A DNA stretch of 64,000 nucleotides from Stachybotrys elegans (lineage: Eukaryota > Ascomycota > Sordariomycetes > Hypocreales > Stachybotryaceae): the NCBI GenBank assembly GCA_020746835.1, contig JAGPNK010000026.1:124001-188000 (forward strand). Reading direction: 5' to 3'. The notes beneath the pieces were generated by a model. That model saw nothing but the letters and a program-made list of their open reading frames with translations, did no database searches and was not told the DNA's origin. The translations under genes were made by a program, and so were the position numbers. How positions within the stretch are numbered: position 1 is the first letter of the stretch; each line of letters starts with the position of its first letter. Shown here piece after piece: positions 22,427 to 33,190 of the stretch.

Positions 22427-23653
22427 TTATCCTTCACAGGGTCGACCCTTGTTCCTTTGTTTCATCACGTCCAAGCTTGTCTCGAATTCGCCACCGAGCT
22501 GGCTGCGTCTGAATAGACTCCGTCGAGATTGGGCTAGCTGAGGTGGTGAGGCGATATTCGGATTCCAGGACTCGGGACGAGAAACGACGCCCAGCCTCTC
22601 GCTGTTGACCTCGTTTGGTCCCACTGCCTTGACAATCTTTGCAATCAACTCGGCCATGTAGAGCTCAATGTGAAGCTTGACCAGGTAGGCAAGCGGGTGA
22701 AAGAAGACATATCTGCCGATATTAGTATGGGTTAGAGCAGCAGGGTTGGGTTTCAAACATGAAGCTATTGCCTAGAGACATCGTGCCGATAATGAGTATC
22801 TATCGAGTTAGCATATTGCTCATACCACAGAAGACAACACTTACATCCATGCTGAGAGATACAATAATCATCCCAATATTAAAATAATATAAAACGGTGT
22901 ACTTTGTGAGGCCATAGCTTATCAAGGTCGAGCGGACCAGATAGATGAAGTAGCCGTTCAATCCAACGTCGACAATGGCCAGAAGCACCTTCTCTATCCG
23001 ATCCCAGATATTATTTATGTCGTGATAGGTCTGGGAGATTTGAAGTCGACTGGGAATCCAGATACAGGCCACAGAGATATTGATAAGGAGGACGAAGATG
23101 AAGACTCCCCATTTTAGGCGGCTGATGATGGCTTTTTTTATCGAGATGAGCGCGATACGGTTGATGATGATTTGCAGGATGCAGTGTGTCTGAAAGCACC
23201 ACATTAAGACTACCGATCGTGAGTAAGATACTACTGTAGATGTTACAAGGGACGTACTGGTTCCAGCAAAATACCAGAAACTTGCGGGACTGTCAGCCTG
23301 ATTCGCTGACCGGGTGAAGCGACAAACCTTGGGGGTATGGTGCCTCGTATGTATCCCCAGGCGGTTCCCCCGATGATGGTGCTGGATATGAGCTCGAGCC
23401 AGACGAAGGCGATGTATGCCGTGACCTTGCGCGTTCGTCTGAAGTGCGTGTACGTCTGCGACGCCGCGCGGATGACGGCGGCGATGCTGAAGCCCAGCGA
23501 GACGCCCCAGACAACAGCAACAACGGCCAACTCTTCGCGATCGGGGTAATCACGGACAAAGTCCGTGGGGACAAATGTGCCAGGCATCTCGCTGTTGATG
23601 CAGGGGAAAGCGGCCTCGCATTTCACTAGGGATGTGTGCCAAACCTGGGTCAT
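22427..23653 (-). CDS. Seven-TM integral membrane protein, function unknown
   Basis: Five exons on the minus strand (23653-23328, 23280-23258, 23209-22845, 22799-22759, 22712-22427) give 346 residues in frame. Seven hydrophobic segments: LAVVAVVWGVSLGFSIAAVI, VTAYIAFVWLELISSTIIGG, FWYFAGTILMWCFQ with ILQIIINRIAL, WGVFIFVLLINISVACIWI, LLAIVDVGLNGYFIYLV, YYFNIGMIIVSLSMDILIIG and YVFFHPLAYLVKLHIELYM. The VDVGLNGYFIYLVR motif and the cytosolic tail after the last segment occur in a large unnamed mould family of 7TM proteins. Two exons are tiny (23 and 41 nt). The tail-to-tail neighbour is the phosphatase gene. It could be a receptor, but no ligand or G-protein contact can be inferred. Confidence 0.8.
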
Positions 23654-24123
23654 ATATCACGCTGTACGTCACAAGGAATTCTGGACCTGTCTACGAATCA
23701 TGATGGAAGGGGAAATCTTGCGTCCTTTGAGGTTAGCCAGCAAAATGATTTACGGTCCAGCATGCGCCAGCCATTGTTAGTACATCTCCTATGGGTTACT
23801 TGGCTTCCAACTGCAGCGACTGGCTGGGATGGACGGTCACCCCGAGGCCAGGAAGAAGATTCCGGAGCGAGTGACACGAAACGGGGCGTCGACGGCGTCA
23901 GCTAGTGACGAGGCGGTCAAAGTTAAAAATCGGAGACATCACTCAGGGTCGGTCATAGACGGCACCTCGGTCACAGGCAAATTGTGGCAGATGGACGGTG
24001 GCTCTCTCCGGATGTTTATAGCAAAAGGAGACGTGAGCCGCTCGTCGTGGCGTCTCAGAACCTTGCTTGTAGTCCGAAGCAAAAAAAAGAAACCCAACTT
24101 GGTTGGGCGCGTCTTGATGTACG
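23654..24123. other. Intergenic, upstream of 7TM gene and downstream of tRNA
   Basis: 470 bp with no supported coding sequence. Presumed promoter of the minus-strand 7TM gene. Confidence 0.4.
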
Positions 24124-24215
24124 CGACGAGAGCAGGATTTGAACCTACGCGGGCGAACCCAACAGATGTCTCGAGAAGTTCTAGTCTGTCGCCTTAACCA
24201 CTCGGCCATCTCGCC
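24124..24215 (-). tRNA. tRNA-Ser (anticodon AGA), with an 11-nt intron
   Basis: On the minus strand the sequence folds as a class II tRNA. The acceptor arm is GGCGAGA / TCTCGTC (7 bp, one G-T) with discriminator G. The D-arm has GGCCGAGTGGTTAAGGC. The anticodon stem ACAGA/TCTGT carries loop C-T-AGA-A-A, a long variable arm (TGGGTTCGCCCG region) follows, then T-arm GTAGGTTCAAATCCTGC. Anticodon AGA is at 24182-24180. An 11-nt insert (24178-24168) sits immediately 3' of the base after the anticodon, the universal position of nuclear tRNA introns. CCA is not encoded. An ORF covering it on the same strand is a shadow. Confidence 0.93.
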
Positions 24216-24906
24216 TTATGACGTAATTGACTGGAAGAGTATATCAGCCGTTGGTGTGATTGCTACAGGCAACTCGGAGCAATGCTCTCGAGATTCGACC
24301 CATCAGTTACAAGATATTGGGTGGAAGGCAGTGGAATCTGTTGATTTCGCGCAAGTTCCAAGTTGGAAACAAGGAGACGGCACTAAACCAACCTAGTTTA
24401 AAATACTAACAAGGTGGTGGTCCTGCAGTTGCAGCTGTAGAGCAAATGGCGAAGCTTCAGTATAACGACAGACGGAGTATGATGATGACAAGAATACAGC
24501 CCCACATGGGAGAAGCAGTGGTAACCAGGACTAATAGAGCCAATGGAGCAATAGACAGTACAAGCAGTAGTGGCCGGCAACCACATTGCTGTAAATAGTG
24601 GAGGGGAAATGAGGCCATCGTCAGGCTACCCTCGACTAACCTAGTATATCGAGTTCAGCCATCCTTGATTGCATGGTTTTGAGTGCATGAAATCTTTAAG
24701 AAACAAACTAATACTGTGTTGTTTATTGTTGTATATTTAGAATATGCAATCTATCATCGTTGCGACCCAAAATGAATGCTCATGAAATCCAATAACAATG
24801 CTGCCAAGTCTATAGAATATGATACATAAAATGATACCAAAGAATAGTCTTTTAATTACACACCAAATCTATCCATGCTTCATCTCCAAAGCGATTCGAG
24901 GTCAAT
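24216..24906. other. Intergenic, no supported gene
   Basis: About 690 bp, AT-rich in its right half (3' region of the oxidase gene). Nothing recognised. Confidence 0.4.
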
Positions 24907-26431
24907 CTAAGACCAGTCGGCCAGGGTGGTGGGGATGGCGTGGTAGCCGTTGAACATGCCGTGGGGGTCGTAGGCGTTCTTGAGGGCGGTCAGGCGCTCG
25001 TGGCGCCAGCTCTCGACACCGTACAGAGCAGAGAGGGGCTCGTCATCGTTGGCGTAGTTCTGGTAGACGTGGAAGGTGTCGAAGCCAGTGATCTCGGGGT
25101 GGTTGATGCGGTTGCGCCAGCTCAGAGCCCACTCGCCGGCAGCCTCAGCAACAGCGTCGTCGAAGTAGTTGGCAGAGATGACAATGGCGTTGTTGAAGGC
25201 ACGGCGGTGGGGGAAAGCGCTGTAGTCATCGGGCAGAGCCTGGACGGCCTGCTGGGCAAAGGACTCGATCATGACGGTCGAGGTGGAAGCCAGGGGGTTG
25301 GCGGTGACGAACTCGGCAAACGAGGCAAACAGCTCAGGCAGAAGCTCGCGGTCGAGACGGCGGACCATGACGTTGTAAGAGTTGGAGCGGGCACCAGTGG
25401 CGCAGCCGGCCTCGATACCACCCATCAGAGCAGTGGAGGCGACCTCGGGCCAGGTGACAGTCTCGTCGGTGATCTGAGCAATGGCAAGGGGCAGGTACTG
25501 GGCAACGATGGCGCGACCCTCCTCCTCGGGACCAGCGAAGACGATGTTGACAAGAATGAGGGGCTGAGGCAAGTTAGCACGGCGCTTGGGTCGGGTCGTG
25601 GCAGTGTGGACTTACAGTGTGAGAGGCAGGGTCGACGCCAAAGGCAGTGATGATGGCCAGGCGAGAGTCCCAGTTCTCCCAGAGGGCATCAGTGACGCCA
25701 ATCACAGCAGAGAGGTTGGAGGGGTGGAAAGCAATGTCAGCGATGTAGTGGTTGCCGCCGTTGGTCTGCTCGTAGGTCTCGAAGATGCCCTCGTAGACGA
25801 TACCGAAGTTCTGGCCAGCGCCGCGGAGACCCCAGAAGAGATCGGCGTGCTCGGTCTCAGAGGCAGTGATCCTGGTGCCGTTCCAGAGAACCATGTTGAC
25901 GGCGCGGAGGGCATCGGAAGTCAGAGCGTGCTCGCCCTGGAGGCGGCCGAGACCACCGCCGAGCATGGCACCGATGCTACCGACGCAGGGGCAGTTGCCG
26001 ACAGTGATCTCACGGCCGGCGGCGTAGGCGCCGTTGATGACGTCCCTAAACTTGGTTCCGGAGCCGATGGTGGCGGTACCGTCCTCGTGGACGTTGACAT
26101 AGTTGAAGTTGCGCATGTTGATCATGGTGGCGTTCTGGATCTCGCCCAGAGAAGGGGCGTAGCCGTGGCCACCAGACATGGCCAGGTAGGGCTTTCCGAT
26201 GGAGGACAGGTACTGGAGACCGACAGCGAGGTCCTCGCCGGTGCGGGGCAGGAAGATCTCGTCAAAGGTCGGTGCCGAGTAGGTGGACCAACGAGTGGTG
26301 GCGTTGACAAACTGAGGCCACTCAGGTCCGTGGACCTGGCAGGCGATGGAGCTGGGCCATCCGTTGGCCTGTCGAGCGGCGGGAGCAGCCAGGGCAGAGC
26401 CCAGGAAGAGGGCGAGGAAAAGCTTGGCCAT
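24907..26431 (-). CDS. Secreted FAD-linked oxidase with BBE domain
   Basis: Two exons (26431-25616, 25563-24907) encode 490 residues. A signal peptide (MAKLFLALFLGSALAAPAA) precedes a PCMH-type FAD-binding domain. The 8-alpha-histidyl FAD site is the His of SGGHGYAPSLGEIQN, and the Cys-containing loop VGNCPCVGSIGAMLGGGLG is positioned like the 6-S-cysteinyl link of bicovalent flavoenzymes. LFWGLRGAGQNFGIV follows, then the substrate domain. The C-terminal berberine-bridge (BBE) signature is YQNYANDDEPLSALYG..., with the YDPHGMFNGYHAIP ending. Such enzymes oxidise carbohydrates or specialised metabolites with release of H2O2. Codon use is strongly biased, suggesting high expression. ATG 26431 is preferred over 26440 because it starts the signal peptide. 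Confidence 0.92.
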
Positions 26432-28991
26432 TGTATACAAAGAGATGGACAGTGTATCTATGAATCAAGACGTGCCAATAAACAGGACAAGGCTGGGGAA
26501 AGGATGGGTATATATCAGTTGAAAGAGAAAGGAAAAGACTAAGGAAATGAGAAGGAGGATGAGGAGATGGATGAGTGGATTGGTTGATGGTTTTCGGTTG
26601 TCATTTCAGCGATGATCCAGGCCCTTATATCTACCACGGTCGACAACAACATCAAGCCGCCTGGAGCCATCATCAGGCCAGCCATGGCAGATTACTGGCG
26701 TTTGTCGGCGGATTACTAGATCCTCCACGCTCGAGCCGGGATAATAATGGCAGCTAGACTACGGCTTCCAAGCCCTGCCGGGGCGGCCGTGCCTACTAGT
26801 GCCTGGTGGAAGGAGGACGAGGAGATGCCATAGAGAGGGTGAATCCCAACGGCCGGGGTAAGCCACCACCACCAAACCTCCGCCCACGAGGAAAAAGCCC
26901 CGTCACGTCGTAGTCAGCGGGCGGGCGGGCAACGGCCAATGGCGGACGTCTGTGGGCCAGAAGTGGTATGCAATCTAAATAAAGCCCTGGGATGAGATGG
27001 GCCAGGGCGATTCCGTTTTTACTCGACAGGGGCACTGCCAAATCGAGGTAGTGATCGCACTTGGGATCCAAGGCTTCCACGTGCCAAGAATATGCGCCGA
27101 AGTTTCAAGCCTCTGCGTCCCAGCGTCTCAGACCCTGCTCATCTCATCATACCATACGGATACCGCTGCCTCTATGATTTCCACTAGACGCCACCGGATC
27201 AGTGGCTGGATTTCTCTGCCTGTTTTCCCTGGCCATGCTTGCCGAGTAATCCTCATGCACAACCTCCTCCTGCTCATCTTCGTCTCTGCAGCAATTTCCG
27301 ATCTGCAATCTGTGGGGTTGTTACAGCATGTTGGTATGGACAGTACTTGGTTCGGCCAGTTCCCTGTTCAGTGGGATCCTGGTCAGCACTAACATCGCTA
27401 CGCCACATAACCCGCCCATCCCTGGCATGATGCTGTGGTTAGTTGATCGACGTCTAAAGCACGATTGACAATCTGAGATGCGACATGCATTCGGAATCTC
27501 GGCAAGGCATGCGCTCTTGTTCAAGTCGCAGCGCAACCGCCAAATGTACCACCAGATTATGCACAGCTACTGCTCACGTTCCTCTCTGGTTCTTTTTCGA
27601 TCCCATCCAACGAGTCCACACAAATACCGGTTGTTTTCCCCTCACCCGTGGAGCCATCCTCCTCCCGGCTTGGCGCATCCAAAGCTTGGCCGTAGGAAGA
27701 GTCTTATTCAGCAAGCTGCTCTAGTGGATGGGCTGTAACAGAGGAATGCCATCTTGCTTGCCCCGTTGGGGCTTGCGGAGGCGACCGGTCTTCCAAGGAT
27801 GCATCTGAATGGTCTCAGAGAAACGTACACCGACATGCTGCGTAGTAAGCGGTGTGCAGTTGTGGCTCCAACTATTGGGTGATATTGCAATAGCTAGCTT
27901 GAGAGTGACCAGCTGTCATTGATCATGCGAGCGTGCATGGGTGGATTGGGCTCGTTTGAGTTGGCAATCAAGTGGCAGACATACAGAGCCAAGCGGGCGT
28001 ATCGACAAGACTCAATAGTCTGTAACCATGCCAAGGAACCGTATTCTCGCATCCCATGCACAGAGGCCAGACATGTTATGTAATTAATGGTAGCCAGCAG
28101 TGGGGGAATCCACGGCTCAGCGTATTATTTGCCCTTTTCGGCGTTACATACCCTGTCTCACCGATGGCTCTTACTCATGCTACGTACCCATCCCATCTTG
28201 TCAAATCAAAAGCATGGACTGCCTAATTTTAGACGGTGGCTGCCTTCTAGCACGCCTGGCTGAGGGCTGAAGGCTGAAGGCTGGAGGCTGAATAGTGGGA
28301 GTAGTGACGGGAAACGGCAGACCATCGGCGGGTAAGCAGAATTCCAGGCGAATAGCCAGGCCCCACGCCTAGTTTCTTCTGGGCAGAAGCTGATCCTGAT
28401 TGTTTACCGTTACGGGCAATGGTCAATCTCGTCTACCTTTAGGGAATTGAACAATTGATACCAGGCCGAGATTTCTTCTAACCACAACCAGCAGCAAAAG
28501 GGATGTGGTCGACATTAATGGTCAATCCAATACTATCACACTTTGAGCAGCACACATTATGTAGAGACAAATTTAATTAATTTACCCAATGATGGCGTAT
28601 TTTCAGCTGTCGCTTTGTCGCTTTCGGGTTGACACCTGGTGATGAGCGTGCAGGTATAGGGTAAGCATAATATGTTGAAGTGTGCGCCATCATCACCATT
28701 GTACCTTGACCGGTAGGCTGTTCTGCCTTCTTTGAGGCGGGGGATTGTGAGACAAAATATAACCATTTAAATACAGTCTGCTCTAGCCCATGTGGTGGGA
28801 TGGTGGCGGTACCGGCTTGGCAGATACAAACCTGCCCTACCTGATCAATTAACCAAGGGCAGCTTTTGAGTTGAATCACAGTTTCAGCACAGGTTTGTAA
28901 AAACGGCCAGTGTGCTCACTACTAAAGACCCAGAAGACTGAGGCTGCCAAGATGACTTAAATTCAGTTGGTTTATTCAACTATTCACATAC
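26432..28991. other. Long intergenic region, no supported gene
   Basis: About 2.6 kb. The right flank of the oxidase gene holds TATA-like TATATA (about 26510-26515) on the minus strand as its probable promoter. A short tandem GGCTGAA repeat lies at about 28265-28293. Several 60-130-codon open frames exist but show no domain, splice structure or codon bias. Confidence 0.4.
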
Positions 28992-29948
28992 TTACATCTG
29001 GCATTGCGAGTACCACTCATTCGAGACCTTACAGGTACCCTGCGAGCAGCAAGTCGGACCAGTATATCCGTTACCACCACACTGACCCCACAGAGACGCG
29101 CAGGTACCGGTGGGAGCCGGCTGGGTAGCCGTCGTCAGAGTCGTACTCGTCGCAGGGCTGACACCACCCTGCGCGTCGCGGATGAACTGGATCAGCTTGG
29201 GGCCAACCTGCTGGGCAATGAACTGGTCACCCGACAGGTTGGGGTGGACGCCGTCGCCCTCGAGCATGGCGTTGGTGTAGCCATTGGCGCGTGAGCAGTC
29301 GGCGACGACAATGGGAGACGTCGATGTCGAGCGCTGCTGGGCCCATCCGGGGATGGCGCTGTTGAGCGACTCGATGGTGGCGTCGCTCCAGCTGGTGGGG
29401 ATCAACTTGTCAATCTAGCGACCGGGTTAGCTGCATCGACCCAAGATGACGCGCTTGCACTGACAATGATCTTGGCCCTGGGGTTGGCGGCCCGGATGGC
29501 GTTGACAATGGTGCCGTACGAGTCCAGAATGGTCTGCACGTTTCGCTTGCCAATGTTGACGTCGTTGGTGCCCAGCATGAACTGCACAATGTCTGGCCTG
29601 GTGTTCTGGACCCAGCCGACAATGTTGTTCCTGGCAATGTCGTATGCCTGCCATCCCGAGTGTCCCTCGTGGTTGGTGTCGAAACCCGAAGGCCGCGAGC
29701 ATTTGCTCTGCAGGTTGCTCATGGTACCGACAAAGTCGACATTGTTGGCCAGGCCGGCCGAAGTGATCTGGTTCCACACAAGCGGTCGCCAGCAGGTAAT
29801 CTCAGTGATGGAGTCACCGAGGAGCACTGGCAACAATTAGCTGCTGCCATCCGATACTCGACAGGAGAGTCTACTTACTCACCTTGACCTTCTGCGCCGA
29901 GGCGGCGGCGAGAAGGCCCATGGCCGTGGCGAGGATTGAAGCCTTCAT
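28992..29948 (-). CDS. Secreted SGNH/GDSL esterase with C-terminal CBM1 (CE3-like)
   Basis: Three exons (29948-29879, 29826-29465, 29414-28992) give 284 residues. The first intron uses GTAAGT after AAGGTCAAGGTGA and yields [15 protein letters not shown] signal peptide ([18 protein letters not shown]) is followed by an SGNH hydrolase: block I GDSIT (Ser nucleophile), GHSGW (block II Gly region), GTNDV (block III Asn) and GDGVHPN (block V Asp/His). This is the arrangement of carbohydrate esterase family 3 acetyl-xylan esterases. After a Thr/Pro/Ser linker the last 36 residues are a fungal cellulose-binding module: [16 protein letters not shown]...C...WYSQC, four cysteines and the aromatic face. 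It probably deacetylates xylan on plant cell walls. The donor of intron 2 (GTCAGT) is slightly weak. Confidence 0.9.
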
Positions 29949-30720
29949 TGCGTCCTGATGTCTATGCGTGCTTGCTCGACGGATGCAGAAACGACAGCCT
30001 TTGTCGGCATCGGCATGGCCTTATGAAGTCCCGGCATCAACAACCTCGGGCAACCGGAACTGGCTGCGAGGCACCCTGCGAGAATGCCTCATTGGGGCAC
30101 GGAGTAATGCATCCGGGAGGCGCTGATAGTGAGGATTTACGGAGGTAAATCAGCCGGAACAAAACCCAGCAAGATTTGCCGGGATCGCGGGGTTCGTCTA
30201 TAGGCACACGGGTGGCAGGAGAGGCGAGAAAGATGCCCACCCAATAAGGAAAGGAATAGCCGACAAAAGCAGCATCAGCCACGTTGTCCGGGACGGATTG
30301 CTTGGCTCTGGGTGGAAATCAGTGTTGAAACCTGGACTTTGACAGGCACTCGGCCACATATTCCTCACAGCCATGGATGCGTATAACCGCGATGCTGTGG
30401 TTGGTGGGGTTTCATCATCCTTGGTGGATCTGACTTGGTTGAGTTAATTTCTGAACCAAGGTCCAGTGGCGGGTTATCTGTATAAGATAACTGACGAAAC
30501 GTCCAAAAGACGACTAGTCAATGAGCAAATGGATTCAATGTTTAGCAAATAGCAATGTATTCAATATTTAGCAAATGGCAATGTATTAAGGTATAATTAT
30601 TGAGACAAGAATGTGTATCGTGACCTCATCCGTAACCATAATAGTTGATACACTTGTGCTCGCGGAGGGTTTCCAAGTCTAAGAGCAACATCATCGAGTC
30701 TAGGCACCGCCGTCTGACGC
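29949..30720. other. Intergenic with a 26-bp tandem repeat
   Basis: About 770 bp between the esterase promoter and the 3' end of the repeat-protein gene. Contains the tandem repeat listed at 30534; otherwise nothing recognised. Confidence 0.5.
30534..30585 (+). repeat. 26-bp tandem duplication, two copies
   Basis: Units 30534-30559 and 30560-30585 differ at two positions (G/A and A/G transitions). AT-rich, non-coding. Confidence 0.85.
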
Positions 30721-31796
30721 TTACAGGTGCAGAGCAGGGACGACACCGCCAACGAAGCTGGTGATGGGGGTCAGGAGAGGGGCCAGGACGCCCGTCTTGA
30801 GGAGGGTCAGGAGAGGGGCGAGGCTGGCGGCGACGGCGGGCAGCAGAGCAGGGACGAGCTTGGTGACAATGGTGATGATGTTGGCGAGCAGGGTGAAGAT
30901 GAGGGCGATAGCAGAGTTGAGCAGAGGAGTCAGGCCAATAGCGGTGATGAGGCCGTTGACGGCGGTCAGGACAGAGGTGACGAGGTTGACGACCAGGGTG
31001 ATGATGGTGCTGATGTCCTTGAGGTTGACCTCGATCGTGGCAACGACGTGGAGGACGTCAACGACACCGCTGAGAGCGCTGCCAATGTCCTGGAGCTGCT
31101 TGCTGGCGAGGTCGATGGCCTTCTCGACGGTGATGTCGCCGTTGTAGGTCTTCTCGGTGATGGAGTCTGGAACATGTTAGTGGAGGATGGCAAAAGCATG
31201 GGATAGTAGTACGCACTGATGGAGCTGGTGCTGGTGGTGACAGTGACCAGGACACCCTCAAGAACGGTGATCAGACCAGCGGTGTTGGTGATGGCATCGC
31301 GCTTGACGACATCGCTGAGCACGCCGTCGACATCGACAACAGAGGCGACGGTGGAGAGGGCGCCGTCAACAACGTCGCGCTTGACAACTCCGGCAACAAT
31401 GCCATCAACGTCGACGACGGAGTCGACAGCACCAGTGACGGTGTTGAGGGCATCATCGACAACCTCGCGCTTGACAACTCCGCCGACAAGACCGTCAACA
31501 TCGGCAACGGAGCCGACAGTGCTGGTGACGGTGTTGAGGGCACCATCAACGACGTTGCGCTTGGCAACGGAGCCAACGATGCCATCGACATCGGCAACTC
31601 CGCCGACAACGCTGGTGACGGTGTTGAGAGTGCCGTCAACAACGTTGCGCTTGGCAACGGAGCCGACAAGGCCGCCAACGTTGGCGACGGTGCCGACAAC
31701 GCCATCGACGGTCTTGACAGTGTTGCCAACGTCAACGATGGGGGCACCCATGACCGAGGTGGCCAGGGCAGCAAGGGAAAAGATGGTGGTCTTCAT
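30721..31796 (-). CDS. Secreted repeat protein with regularly spaced Lys-Arg sites (kexin-processed precursor candidate)
   Basis: Two exons (31796-31217, 31166-30721; GTGCGT..CAG) give 341 residues. Residues 1-18 are a signal peptide (MKTTIFSLAALATSVMGA). Residues about 49-166 hold repeats of 30, 30, 30 and 26 residues, each ending in KR: cores NVVDGTLNTV, NVVDGALNTV, EVVDDALNTV and DVVDGALSTV, each followed by a V/D/G-rich half. Dibasic KR at 49-50, 79-80, 109-110, 139-140 and 165-166 are ideal Kex2 sites, so Golgi cleavage would release four related 24-28-residue acidic amphipathic peptides. The C-terminal about 150 residues are strongly hydrophobic (LVVNLVTSVLTAVNGLI, IALIFTLLANIITIV, LLPAVAASLAPLLTLL), suggesting membrane or surface association. 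This is the KEP precursor layout; no UstY-type (HxxHC) partner is seen nearby. Alternative: a structural hydrophobic surface protein. Confidence 0.75.
31299..31646 (-). repeat. Tandem 90-bp coding repeat (three units plus a 78-bp unit)
   Basis: Units start at 31646, 31556, 31466 and 31376 on the minus strand (90, 90, 90 and 78 bp), each encoding one peptide ending Lys-Arg. High nucleotide similarity between units suggests recent duplication or gene conversion. Confidence 0.85.
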
Positions 31797-33190
31797 TATG
31801 GCGGTTGTTGTAATTGGAAAAGTTAAAGAGCGAATTGGGTGAGGTGTTTAAAGGAGTGTGGTGATCGATCAAAGTCTTGAGGATGCTGATGAGGGAGGAG
31901 AAGAAAACAGTCCAGACAAGAGAGGAGACTGATGGTTATATACAGCACGAACTCCTGAATGCGACACACCAAGCCAAGACTTTGGCAGGCAGATCTGCGC
32001 CATCAGTGCCGTCAGTCACGTTAGGAGCCGTTTTGCGGCGTGGCAGCATGCACTGAAATTGCGTAGATGCTTCCATTCTGCTAACAGCGCTGATCATCAT
32101 TACACTATTCTCGACGGTCCTGAACTTGACGCAGGAAAAAGCAACTACATCTGTGGATGTGCAGAGGCTAGCTGGCCTATGAGCTCATTGGCTTCTCCAT
32201 CTCATGCAGGAGTCAGCGGGCATCCTCCGTAGTAGGCTGGGCAGATCTTTGCGTCGAGGGGGGCCCAAGGGACTAGGGAGCTGGGCGCACGCGGTGGCCT
32301 TGCTTGCCGTGGTGCCTGGCGATCAGCGACCACGTTCAGACTCGTTCAGACTCGTTCGTGGTGTTGGGCAACAAGGCTTTGCCAAGCACCACCTGACTCG
32401 CGAATGGGATTTTTTGGATCAGCGGTAGGTAGCGCTGCCGATCATGGGGAATATCTAATCGCTGGTAGTTGGGAACGTGGGCCAGCGTCTTGGTAGCTGG
32501 GAGCTAGATAGGAGCGGCGCCTTGCCGGCAGTCGCAGGTCGGCACATGGTGTCCAGGCTTGCAATTCGGCCATAGAATGACGATAGCCGCCTTATTGCCG
32601 TTCAGGGCATGAATGATGGCCTGGGTGGTGTAGAGTTGCGCTGCAGAGACAGCGGTGGACGAGTTTGAGGAGACGACTCTTGAAACGCACCTCACTACGG
32701 CTGGATGGCGGAAATATTGCGGCATTCCACCGGCAGTGTGCGTCTTTTGCTTGCCGGTGCGTGCTAGCCTGGCGGAATTGTCTGCAGCCGCTCATAGTCT
32801 GCCAGACGAAGGAGTTGGGTGGCGGTCACTGACTCAAGCCACACCAGATGAGCCCACACATCCCCACGACGGCAGATGGCTCATGGCGCCTATTTCACCA
32901 TACCACCCACATGTATCATGACTTTGCATGAAGCTATATTCAGGAGTAGGAGAAGGAGGCAAGAGATGACTGTGGGGTCTCGTTGGACTCCTTAATACGA
33001 TAAGAGGCGAAAGGGGAGGTTGGCAAATACAACTGTGCCCCGTTTTCCATCTTCCCGTCTCATCTCATGTGTTGATCGAGATTAACAATGAGATGAACCT
33101 ACGGCACAAGATGCCGAACATGAAGCACTGACGAGGACAGGATCGATCGGTATGATAGCCCCTTCGTGTATCCCACCCTGCTTACGGTCC
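31797..33190. other. Intergenic, promoter side of the repeat-protein gene
   Basis: About 1.4 kb without a supported gene. A TATA element lies at 31936-31942 (separate entry). A short direct repeat CAGACTCGTT occurs at 32337-32356. Confidence 0.4.
31936..31942 (-). promoter_or_regulatory. TATA box of the Lys-Arg repeat protein gene
   Basis: On the minus strand TATATAA lies 140 bp before the ATG at 31796, followed by A-rich leader sequence. Confidence 0.5.

Noticed and set aside
23943..24209. 88-codon minus-strand frame starting MAEWLRR
   Set aside because: It begins inside the tRNA-Ser gene; tRNA-derived shadow.
25586..26542. 318-codon open frame on the plus strand
   Set aside because: Antisense to the BBE oxidase; Gly/Val/Asp-rich artefact of strong C-ending codon bias.
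30727..31206. 159-codon plus-strand frame rich in Asp/Gly/Gln
   Set aside because: Antisense of exon 2 of the Lys-Arg repeat protein.
30721..31796. Interpretation as a dikaritin/ustiloxin RiPP cluster
   Set aside because: Precursor layout fits, but no UstY-type oxidase, tyrosinase or other tailoring gene is adjacent and the repeats contain no Tyr/Phe core; kept only as a kexin-processed candidate.
31219..31842. 207-codon plus-strand Thr/Ser-rich frame
   Set aside because: Antisense of the repeat exon; its repetitiveness only mirrors the 90-bp units.
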